Positions 1 through 5,290 of a DNA stretch of 10,937 nt are shown here, piece by piece; the first letter of the stretch is position 1, and each line of letters starts with the position of its first letter. A program made the position numbers and the translations under genes. The notes below the pieces were generated by a model, which was not told where the DNA came from, searched no databases, and worked only from the letters and a program-made list of their open reading frames with translations. Origin of the DNA: Streptomyces sp. NRRL WC-3549 (GTDB taxonomy: Bacteria > Actinomycetota > Actinomycetes > Streptomycetales > Streptomycetaceae); contig NZ_KL585382.1 in NCBI RefSeq assembly GCF_000721935.1, positions 54,563-65,499 on the forward strand, read 5' to 3'.

Positions 1-112
1 GCGCGGCGACGACCGCGCGGCGGCGCGGACCGGCCGGTGCGGGGGCCGGTACGGACGCGCCGGGGGCCGTTGCGCCCGAGGTGTCCGGTCGCGCGTGGGA
101 TCGATCCGTCAT
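1..112 (-). CDS. N-terminal fragment of an unknown protein, cut by the window edge
   Basis: The minus strand has an ATG (110-112) preceded by GGAG eight bases upstream, and the frame stays open for 37 codons to the window edge. The peptide begins MTDRSHARPD, continues with an Ala/Pro-rich stretch, and reaches GPRRRAVVAA at residues 28-37. A basic cluster running into small hydrophobic residues at the very edge is what the start of a signal peptide or first membrane helix looks like in Streptomyces, so an exported or membrane protein is an inference. The gene lies downstream of the nitroreductase-hemerythrin gene on the same strand, separated by a strong hairpin at 275-309, so it is probably transcribed separately. 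Too little is visible to name a family. Other frames here are also open because of the high GC, so the call rests on the start signal and peptide character. Confidence 0.5.
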   Translation of the reverse strand, partial: MTDRSHARPDTSGATAPGASVPAPAPAGPRRRAVVAA

Positions 113-337
113 GCCGTGTGCTCCATCCGCTTCCCCCGCAGCGGGTGGCCTGCCGCCTGTGCTGCGTACCGTCTCCCGACGGGGGCCGGCCGGTCGGGCC
201 GCCCCCGCACGGACAGACGGACTCGGGGGAGGGCCGGTTGCCTGGACCGGGCGCCGAGTGGCGTACGGAACGGGCGGCCGGCCCGGGGAGTGCCCGACCG
301 GGCCGGCCGTGGTGCCTCGGGGAGCCCCGGCCCCCGG
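113..337. other. Intergenic stretch between two minus-strand genes
   Basis: No supported gene. It holds the terminator-like hairpin at 275-309. It also holds a small stem, CCGTC/GACGG (169-182), whose minus-strand loop reads GGGA and which would lie in the leader of the gene leaving the window at base 1. I could not identify a convincing promoter. Confidence 0.5.
275..309 (-). terminator. Terminator-like hairpin after the nitroreductase-hemerythrin gene
   Basis: Perfect 12-bp inverted repeat: CGGCCGGCCCGG (275-286) and CCGGGCCGGCCG (298-309), with an 11-base loop. It starts about 29 bases past the minus-strand stop codon at 338-340. There is no T-run, which is common for Streptomyces terminators. 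The GC-only arms make some self-complementarity likely by chance, but 12 perfect pairs at the right distance from a stop codon support a terminator. Confidence 0.65.
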
Positions 338-1279
338 TCAGCCGGTGCCGGTGTCACCGCCCTCCGCGGGCCGCGTGGGAGGAGCCGGCGGCCACGGGAT
401 CCCGGCCAGGAGCGGCAGGATCGACTTCTCCTCGGCATCGAGGTGCGCGGTCAACTCCCGGGACATCTCGTCCAGTTCGGTCCGGAAGCGCTCCGGGTCG
501 GCGATACCGATGCCGGCCAGCAGGGACACCAGCCCGGCCTGGATGCGGGCGACGGTGCGGTGTTCGTCGCGGAGCCGGTCGAAGGTGCCGGCCAGGTCGG
601 GGTGGTGGCGGGCGATCTCGGGGAAGAGATGGCCGTCCTCGCTGGCGTGGTGGAACTCCAGGGCCTGGCAGAACGCCAGACAGCGCTGCCGTATCTGCAG
701 GCCCAGTCCGGGTGCCGGCGGCTCGCCGGGCCCGTGGTGCGCCGCGCGTGCGGCGAAGTGGGCGTCCACCTCCGCCCGTACGTGGCGCAGTTGGCCGCGC
801 AGCCAGGTGTGGACCTCCAGCAGTTTGCCGGCGAGGGTGGTGACGTCACCGGGGTCCTCCCAGCCGTCGGGCTCGGCCCGTTCCAGGACCACGACGGGCA
901 GGGGCCGGGCGGTGCGGGCCTGGTAGGCGCCGTACCCGGGGGCCTCCCGTACGACGTACGCGAACAGTTCCTCGCGCCGGGCCCCCTCGGCGGGCACCGC
1001 GAGGGCCTGGAAGGTGCGGCTGCGGGTCTCCACCCGGACCACGGGGTGGGCGAGCACGTTGTGGTACCAGGCGGGGTGGTGCGGGCCTCCGAGGTCGGAC
1101 CCGACGACGAGGAGGGCGTCGCCGTGGCGGACGTAGCCGAGGGGCGTGGTCCGCTCGGTCCCGGACCGGGCGCCGGTGGTCGTCAGCAGGAGCAGGTTCC
1201 CGCCCTCGAAGGGGCCACCGACCTTTCCCCCGTTGGCGCGGAACTCCTCGATGACCTGTTCATTGAACGACATGGGCAT
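338..1279 (-). CDS. Deazaflavin-type nitroreductase fused to a hemerythrin domain
   Basis: The 313-residue protein has two parts. Residues about 1-135 match the deazaflavin (F420)-dependent nitroreductase family (DDN type): a GGNLLLLTTTGARSG segment near residues 26-40 and GGPHHPAWYHN near 64-74, both typical of the cofactor-binding face. Residues about 150-295 form a hemerythrin-like four-helix domain with the full ligand set: H157, H210xxxE214, H240 and H279xxxE283, expected to hold a non-heme di-iron centre. Family knowledge suggests F420H2-linked reduction by the first half and oxygen, NO or redox sensing or chemistry by the second; the actual substrate is unknown. No signal peptide or membrane helix is seen, so it is probably cytoplasmic. 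The start chosen is ATG at 1277-1279, with GGAG ten bases upstream; a second ATG lies two codons later. The frame stays open upstream to 1405, but that extension is low-complexity and looks non-native. The last 20 residues are a Pro/Gly-rich tail. Confidence 0.85.
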   Translation of the reverse strand: MPMSFNEQVIEEFRANGGKVGGPFEGGNLLLLTTTGARSGTERTTPLGYVRHGDALLVVGSDLGGPHHPAWYHNVLAHPVVRVETRSRTFQALAVPAEGARREELFAYVVREAPGYGAYQARTARPLPVVVLERAEPDGWEDPGDVTTLAGKLLEVHTWLRGQLRHVRAEVDAHFAARAAHHGPGEPPAPGLGLQIRQRCLAFCQALEFHHASEDGHLFPEIARHHPDLAGTFDRLRDEHRTVARIQAGLVSLLAGIGIADPERFRTELDEMSRELTAHLDAEEKSILPLLAGIPWPPAPPTRPAEGGDTGTG

Positions 1280-1508
1280 ATGGCTGTGTCTCCGGAAGGT
1301 ACGGGCCGTCACCGCAACCGCTGGGAGCGGTGCCGGCCGGTGATGACGTGCGCGGGACGGACGGGCCGCACGGTCTCCGGACGCGGGGGTGCGGACGGCG
1401 CGCACGCGGCGGCCGGAGGGCCGGGGGTGCGGAAGCCGTCGGGCACGGGCACACGGCGACGTGCCGGTGCCAAAGGGGCGACGGGAGACGACGGGCGGCT
1501 GCGCTACG

Positions 1509-1538
1509 TCACGTACGGGGCGCGGAGTACGAACTCAT
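1509..1538 (-). CDS. Possible 9-codon leader ORF upstream of the fusion gene
   Basis: The minus strand contains ATG (1536-1538), preceded by AGGGGA at a suitable distance, and encodes MSSYSAPRT before a TGA at 1509-1511. It lies about 80 bases after the predicted transcription start from the promoter at 1624-1652, and about 230 bases before the fusion gene. An 11-base palindrome, TACGT-C-ACGTA (1505-1515), overlaps its stop codon. Short ORFs in long Streptomyces leaders can control the downstream gene, but this peptide has no run of one amino acid to suggest what it would sense. Chance occurrence is quite possible. Confidence 0.25.
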   Translation of the reverse strand: MSSYSAPRT

Positions 1539-1623
1539 GGCGATTCCCCTGCCTGTGAAAGGTGTTCGCCCGGTCGCCGGCCGGCCCACCGCTCTGTGGC
1601 CGGCGCCACGTGACACCGCGTTC

Positions 1624-1652
1624 ATTACACGGAGCGGGCCGTCATCTGTCAA
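1624..1652 (-). promoter_or_regulatory. Strong housekeeping-type promoter for the fusion gene
   Basis: On the minus strand TTGACA (1652-1647) and TGTAAT (1629-1624) are separated by exactly 17 bases: a perfect -35 and a 5-of-6 match at -10. The stretch around it is the most AT-rich of this GC-rich intergenic region. Transcription would start near 1617, giving the fusion gene a leader of about 340 bases. Confidence 0.7.
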
Positions 1653-1757
1653 CCAGGACGATCGGGCCGGGCCGGTGCCCGGGGGCCGCCACGGAACAGT
1701 CACATGATCGTCACGGAAGGCGTCATCCCCTTGCCCACCGGAAGAGCGCGTCATGAA

Positions 1758-1770
1758 CTGTCCGGGACAG
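1758..1770. promoter_or_regulatory. Short palindrome CTGTCC-G-GGACAG before the membrane protein gene
   Basis: A perfect 6-bp inverted repeat around one central base ends about 25 bases before the chosen start codon and just upstream of the ribosome binding site. It could be an operator or a small mRNA hairpin. There is no independent support for either role. Confidence 0.25.
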
Positions 1771-1795
1771 CATCGACGGGGGAGTGGGAACCACA

Positions 1796-2989
1796 GTGAG
1801 CGGGCACGGCACACCGTCCGAAGGGCGTCCGGAGCGGTCCGAAGACCAGGAATCGCCCACGGACGAGCAGTGGGCCGACTTCCTCCGCCAGGCCGAGGCC
1901 GGATCCGCCGCCGCCCCGAAGGAGCCCTCGGCCCGGGCCCGTATGGTCACCGACCGCCTGCGCGCCCTGGACGAGGAGGCGGCGCGGGCCCGGGGCGGCC
2001 GGTGGCGCCGCGGGAAGAGCGGGCCGGCCGAACCGTGGCAGCCGGACGGCTGGCGTACCGGACCGGCCTGGCAGGAGAGGAACGGACGCGCGCGCGGGCG
2101 GCGTCGCGTCGCCGGAGTCCTGGGGACGGCCGTGATCGTGGCCGCCCTGGTCGTCACCATGCGGCCGAGCCTGCTGACCGATCACCTGCCGGGAGGCGGC
2201 CGCGCCGTGGACGCCGCGCCCCTGCCCGCCGAGACGGCACCGCCGACCGCCGCGCCCCCGGCCGGGAGCGGCCCGCACGGGCCGACCCGGGAGGAGCCGT
2301 TCCGGGGTTCGCCCGCGCTCCGCTGGGCGGACGGGGCGGAGGGCATCGAGGCCCCCGAGGCCAAGGCGGTCGGCGGGATGAGCAAGGACCAGGTCGCGTT
2401 CGCCCTGCGTACGACCAGGCAGATCCTCGTCGGGGCGAACCTCGCCCCGGCCACACTGCGGGGCGAGCGGCCCGACACGACGCTGGAGCTGCTGGACCCG
2501 GCCCAGGAGGGCGGGCGGAAGGAGCTGGAGAGGGCGCTGCGCGAACCGTCCCGGGACCATGACCCGCTGACCCTGTTCACCCGGTTCGCCCCGGAGGAGT
2601 CGCGGCTGCTGGGAGACGTGGTCAAGACCCGCGGCCGGATGACCTTCGAGGCGGGCCGGCCGGGCTCCGTCGAGGTGCACGCCGACTACACCTTCGTCTA
2701 TCCGCTGCTGAGGGCGGACGGGGACGAGGTGGCGCGCACCGTCGTCCGGCGGCGCCTGACGACGGTGCTGTACGACCCGGAGCGCTACACGGCGTCCCGG
2801 GGCAAGCTGTCGCTCCTGACGTCCGAGGACCGCGTCGGCAACACCGCCTGCGAGGTGTTCGACGGCTTCCTGCACCCGGCGTTCCCGGGCGACGCCCCCG
2901 ACGCGGCGCCCGGTGGGCCGGCCGTGGACCCGTACGACCGCAGTGCGTGGACGGACGACGACTCCTGCGGCAGGGTCACGCGTACCTGA
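1796..2989 (+). CDS. Single-pass membrane protein of unknown function
   Basis: I do not recognise the family beyond its resemblance to conserved Streptomyces membrane proteins. The 397-residue protein has a charged cytoplasmic N-terminal part (about 1-103) containing DEQWADFLRQAEAG and ending in a basic cluster (RGRRR). One hydrophobic helix follows at about 105-121, in a signal-anchor arrangement with the N-terminus inside. A Pro/Ala-rich linker comes next, then an external domain of about 230 residues. That domain carries a beta-rich-looking stretch around residues 278-330 (VEVHADYTFVYPLL) and two cysteines, C352 and C391, that could form a disulfide. The GTG at 1796 is chosen because GGGGGAG lies about 11 bases upstream; the GTG at 1784 would overlap that site. 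The gene stands alone, converging with tetR across a 67-base gap. Its role is unknown. Confidence 0.75.
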   Translation: MSGHGTPSEGRPERSEDQESPTDEQWADFLRQAEAGSAAAPKEPSARARMVTDRLRALDEEAARARGGRWRRGKSGPAEPWQPDGWRTGPAWQERNGRARGRRRVAGVLGTAVIVAALVVTMRPSLLTDHLPGGGRAVDAAPLPAETAPPTAAPPAGSGPHGPTREEPFRGSPALRWADGAEGIEAPEAKAVGGMSKDQVAFALRTTRQILVGANLAPATLRGERPDTTLELLDPAQEGGRKELERALREPSRDHDPLTLFTRFAPEESRLLGDVVKTRGRMTFEAGRPGSVEVHADYTFVYPLLRADGDEVARTVVRRRLTTVLYDPERYTASRGKLSLLTSEDRVGNTACEVFDGFLHPAFPGDAPDAAPGGPAVDPYDRSAWTDDDSCGRVTRT

Positions 2990-3056
2990 CGCAGGTGTGG
3001 CCCGGTTGCGCGGGTACGGCACGGCCGCCCCGGCCCGGGACGGAGGGCGCTCGTGA

Positions 3057-3632
3057 TCAATACGCCTGGCGCGGGCCGCCGAAGTGTGACAGGACCATCT
3101 CGACCAGCGCCGCGACGTCGTCCTCGACCATCGGCTCACCGGTCATGCCCATCCGGTGGAGCAACGTACCCACCACCACGTCGATGAAGAACAGCACCCG
3201 GTTCTCCGGCTCGCCCAGCGCCTCCTGGAGCGCGAGCCGGTACGGGTCCTGCAGCCGCGCGGAGAGGACCTCCCGCAGGGCCGGGTCGCTGACGGCGTCG
3301 CTGAACACGCCCGCGAACGCGTCGCCCACCCCGGGCTCGCCGATCTTCCCCGCGACCCAGTGGACGGCCGAGGACATGACCTCGGCCCGGTCGGTGCCCG
3401 TCAGTGGTACCGGGCCGAACGCGTCCAGCAGGCAGTCCACGATCAGCTCTCCCTTGGACGGCCAGCGCCGGTAGACCGTCGACTTCGCGACGCCGGCCGC
3501 GGCGGCGATGCGTTCGACGGTGGCGCGTGCGTAGCCGAGCTCCTGGACCGTGGCGAGCGTCGCGGCGAAGACCGCCGTGTGGACACCGGCGCGTGGGCGG
3601 CCGGGCGGTCTGGGGGGTGTGCGCGAAGTCAT
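3057..3632 (-). CDS. TetR-family transcriptional repressor
   Basis: The 191-residue protein has a TetR N-terminal DNA-binding domain. Its helix-turn-helix is clear at residues about 38-57 (TVERIAAAAGVAKSTVYRRW) and is followed by PSKGELI, the usual TetR continuation. Residues about 75-191 form the helical ligand-binding and dimerisation domain, which does not reveal the ligand. The gene is divergent from the esterase gene, and the 76 bases between their starts contain repeated CGATACC/GGTATCG half-sites. This suggests that it represses itself and the esterase unit until an unknown small molecule binds. The start is uncertain. ATG at 3632 has GGAGG only two bases upstream, which is short. GTG at 3641 is three codons longer, with a weak AAAAGG. 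ATG at 3722 would overlap the esterase gene and cover the operator. Confidence 0.88.
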   Translation of the reverse strand: MTSRTPPRPPGRPRAGVHTAVFAATLATVQELGYARATVERIAAAAGVAKSTVYRRWPSKGELIVDCLLDAFGPVPLTGTDRAEVMSSAVHWVAGKIGEPGVGDAFAGVFSDAVSDPALREVLSARLQDPYRLALQEALGEPENRVLFFIDVVVGTLLHRMGMTGEPMVEDDVAALVEMVLSHFGGPRQAY

Positions 3633-3640
3633 GACCTCCA

Positions 3641-3674
3641 CGATACCTTTTCCGATACCTTGGGTATCGATACC
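3641..3674. promoter_or_regulatory. Operator array for the TetR regulator
   Basis: CGATACC occurs three times in direct orientation (3641-3647, 3653-3659, 3668-3674) and its complement GGTATCG once (3663-3669). Together they make a perfect 12-bp palindrome GGTATCGATACC (3663-3674) and a 7+3+7 inverted repeat CGATACC-TTG-GGTATCG (3653-3669). TetR dimers typically bind such palindromes between divergent genes. That this TetR binds here is inference from position and symmetry. Confidence 0.75.
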
Positions 3675-3684
3675 TGAGGTCGCG

Positions 3685-3692
3685 AAATTATC
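3685..3692. promoter_or_regulatory. Probable -10 region in the tetR-esterase intergenic region
   Basis: AAATTATC is the most AT-rich block between the divergent genes. On the minus strand it reads GATAAT (3692-3687), a good -10 for tetR, with a start near 3680 just upstream of the repeat array, so that bound repressor would block elongation. On the plus strand AATTAT (3686-3691) is a weaker -10 for the esterase gene. No good -35 was found for either. Confidence 0.4.
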
Positions 3693-3708
3693 TGGGTGAG
3701 GAGCAGAC

Positions 3709-4656
3709 ATGAGCGAGGCCACTGCGGCACGGCCGCCGGAGCCGGACTGGCGGACGGTGACGGCCGAGGAGCTGGTCGCCTACCGCGAGGCGGAGAACCG
3801 CTTCCGGGCGTCCGAGGAGGCGCGGCCCGTCACGGGGGAGCCGGACCCCGGTGCCGTGATCACGTGGCAGGAGGTGGCACTGCCCGGCCGCGTGCTGCCG
3901 GTACGGGTGTACCGGCCGTCCGCCGGGGACGAGGAGGGCACCGCCCTGCCCCTCGTGGTCCATGTGCACGGCGGCGGGTTCGTGGGCACGGCGGCGCAGA
4001 GCGACTGGGTCAACAGCCACCTCGCCGCCCGGCTGCCCGCGGTCGTCGTCTCGGTGGACCACCGCCTCGTCGCCCCCGGCACCCCGCTGGCGGACGCGGT
4101 CGACGACGGCTGGGAGGCGCTCCGGCACCTGGTGGGGCATGCCGCGCAGTGGGGCGTCGACCCGTCCCGGACGGCCGTGTTCGGCGAGAGCTGCGGTGCG
4201 CTGATCAGCGCCCTGGCGGCGATCCGGGCCAGGGACACCGGTCTGGGCCTCCGGGCACAGGTGCTGGTCAACCCCGCCGTCGACGTGACCGGGACGATGC
4301 TCGACCACCCCTCGGTCACCGAGCACGACCGGAGCCAGACCCTCGCCGTGCCGACACTGCGGCTGTTCCAGCGGCTCGCCCTTCCGCCGGGGACCGACTC
4401 CCGGGCGCTCTCGCCGCTGTACGCCGACGACCTGGACGGACTGGCCCCGGCACTCGTGGTGGTGCCGGTCCGCGACCCGATCGCCGACCACGGCCGCCGC
4501 TACGCCGCACGGCTGAGCGCGGAGGGGACGCGCGCGCGGCTCACCGAGTACCCCGAAGCGGTGCACGGCTTCCTCAGCATGCCGGGCCTGGTGCCCCAGG
4601 CCGAACCCGCGCGGGCGGAGATCCTCGCGTTCCTCCGCGACTCCCTCGCCGCATGA
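3709..4656 (+). CDS. Alpha/beta hydrolase, HSL-type esterase
   Basis: The 315-residue protein belongs to the hormone-sensitive-lipase-like (alpha/beta hydrolase fold-3) esterases, which hydrolyse carboxylic esters of short or medium acyl chains. The oxyanion motif HGGG is at residues 87-90. The nucleophile elbow GESCG is at 159-163 with serine 161, the acid is probably D256 in VRDPIAD, and H286 in AVHGF completes the triad. Length and layout are normal for the family. No signal peptide is seen, so it is probably cytoplasmic. The start is fixed by GGTGAGGAG five bases before the ATG. It is divergent from the TetR gene and its stop codon lies 20 bases before the small membrane protein gene, so both are probably induced together. 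The elbow (usually GDSAG) and DHRLVAP (usually DYRLAPE) differ from the commonest versions. The natural substrate cannot be told. Confidence 0.88.
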   Translation: MSEATAARPPEPDWRTVTAEELVAYREAENRFRASEEARPVTGEPDPGAVITWQEVALPGRVLPVRVYRPSAGDEEGTALPLVVHVHGGGFVGTAAQSDWVNSHLAARLPAVVVSVDHRLVAPGTPLADAVDDGWEALRHLVGHAAQWGVDPSRTAVFGESCGALISALAAIRARDTGLGLRAQVLVNPAVDVTGTMLDHPSVTEHDRSQTLAVPTLRLFQRLALPPGTDSRALSPLYADDLDGLAPALVVVPVRDPIADHGRRYAARLSAEGTRARLTEYPEAVHGFLSMPGLVPQAEPARAEILAFLRDSLAA

Positions 4657-4676
4657 CCAGGAAGGAAGGCGTCCCG

Positions 4677-5126
4677 ATGGTGAACACAGGTCACGGACGG
4701 CCGGCGGCCGGAGCGATGTACGCGGGCCTCGGGCTCACCGTCGCCGCCACGATCGCCCCGTACCTCGACCGCGCCACCACCCATCTGCTGGCCGACCACA
4801 TCCGGGCGGGCTACCCCACGTACACCGACGCACGGGTCGACTCCGCCGTCACCACGTACCTGGTCCTGCTGACCGTCGTCGGAGCCCTCGGCGTCCTCGC
4901 CTGGCTCGGGACGATCTGGGCCGTCCGGACGGGCAAACGGTGGGCCCGCCCCGCGGCGACCGCGCTCTTCGTGCTCGGCACGGGCGTCGCGCTGACCGCG
5001 CTGCTCACCAAGGACACCTCCGGCGAGACCGGCCTGCCGCCGGCGCTGGGCTGGGCCGGTACGGCCCCGTGCCTGGCGGCGCTCCTGGCGGTCATGCTGC
5101 TGTGGAGGCGACCGCGACCGGAGTGA
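4677..5126 (+). CDS. Small four-helix membrane protein
   Basis: The 149-residue protein has four predicted membrane helices at about 11-30, 58-82, 90-110 and 122-143, short connecting loops and a basic end (WRRPRPE). The longest loop, about 31-57, is polar and tyrosine- and aspartate-containing (GYPTYTDARVDS). No family motif was recognised; a DoxX-like or generic small integral membrane protein is possible. The start ATG at 4677 has a strong GGAAGGAAGG eight bases upstream. An ATG at 4653 overlaps the esterase stop codon as ATGA and would add eight residues, so translational coupling is possible either way. Its position makes it the second gene of the TetR-controlled unit. It might handle or sense the esterase substrate at the membrane, but that is only inference. 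A perfect inverted repeat follows 27 bases after its stop codon. Confidence 0.75.
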   Translation: MVNTGHGRPAAGAMYAGLGLTVAATIAPYLDRATTHLLADHIRAGYPTYTDARVDSAVTTYLVLLTVVGALGVLAWLGTIWAVRTGKRWARPAATALFVLGTGVALTALLTKDTSGETGLPPALGWAGTAPCLAALLAVMLLWRRPRPE

Positions 5127-5153
5127 CGGGGGCGGGCGGGGCCCCGTGCGGGA

Positions 5154-5187
5154 CCGTTCTGCTCCGCACAAGTGCGGAGCAGAACGG
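5154..5187. terminator. Perfect 16-bp inverted repeat, terminator of the esterase unit
   Basis: CCGTTCTGCTCCGCAC (5154-5169) and its exact complement (5172-5187) are separated by two bases. As RNA this makes a 15-bp stem with a four-base loop. It lies 27 bases after the membrane protein stop codon and about 70 bases before the S10 promoter. There is no T-run on either side, as is usual in Streptomyces. It may stop transcripts from both directions. Confidence 0.85.
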
Positions 5188-5203
5188 CGCGGTGTTCGAG
5201 CAG

Positions 5204-5243
5204 GAGGGGCGCCGGGCCGGTGGGGCGGGCCGTGTCGCCCCTC
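5204..5243. terminator. Second hairpin just before the S10 promoter
   Basis: GAGGGGCG (5204-5211) pairs exactly with CGCCCCTC (5236-5243) across a 24-base GC-rich loop that can itself fold. It ends 13 bases before the -35 box. It may be a back-up terminator that shields the S10 promoter from read-through. The long loop makes this less certain than the preceding repeat. Confidence 0.4.
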
Positions 5244-5256
5244 TGGGCGCCTGCGT

Positions 5257-5284
5257 TTGACGGGTCCCTCGCAGGGGGTAAGAT
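5257..5284 (+). promoter_or_regulatory. Promoter of the S10 ribosomal protein operon
   Basis: TTGACG (5257-5262) and TAAGAT (5279-5284) are separated by 16 bases, a good match to the main vegetative sigma factor (HrdB) promoters of Streptomyces. Transcription would start near 5291, some 350 bases before rpsJ. It is the only strong plus-strand promoter found between the esterase unit and rpsJ. A weaker candidate is TTGGCC (5296-5301) with CACACT (5321-5326). Confidence 0.75.
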
Positions 5285-5290
5285 CCCCGA

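Larger units (their letters stand above)
1280..1795. other. Divergent intergenic region with a minus-strand promoter
   Basis: This roughly 500-base stretch separates the minus-strand fusion gene from the plus-strand membrane protein gene. It holds a near-consensus minus-strand promoter (1624-1652), a possible 9-codon leader ORF (1509-1538) and a short palindrome near the membrane protein start (1758-1770). Long GC-driven open frames cross it on both strands, but none has a credible start or recognisable protein. No convincing plus-strand promoter was found. Confidence 0.6.

Noticed and set aside
95..1558. Long open frame of nearly 490 codons on the plus strand across the fusion gene
   Set aside because: It is antisense to a gene with two well-recognised domains, has no credible start signal, and its protein is low-complexity and unlike any family. 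High GC keeps such frames open.
2990..3056. Possible bidirectional terminator between the convergent membrane protein and tetR genes
   Set aside because: Only a weak 4-bp CCCG/CGGG stem was found; a terminator is expected here but not shown by the sequence.
1751..3139. Minus-strand open frame of 462 codons across the membrane protein gene
   Set aside because: Composition is Arg/Gly/Pro-rich with no domain, and it covers the tetR end and the divergent promoter region; it is a shadow of the plus-strand gene.
3633..3681. GACCTC (3633-3638) and GAGGTC (3676-3681) as outer arms of a large operator palindrome
   Set aside because: Their centre does not coincide with the centres of the inner CGATACC palindromes, and the left copy is simply the ribosome binding site of tetR.
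3696..4652. Upstream extension of the membrane protein frame through the esterase gene
   Set aside because: The translated stretch is Arg/Gly/Pro-rich out-of-frame esterase sequence; the hydrophobic protein begins only after the strong ribosome binding site before 4677.
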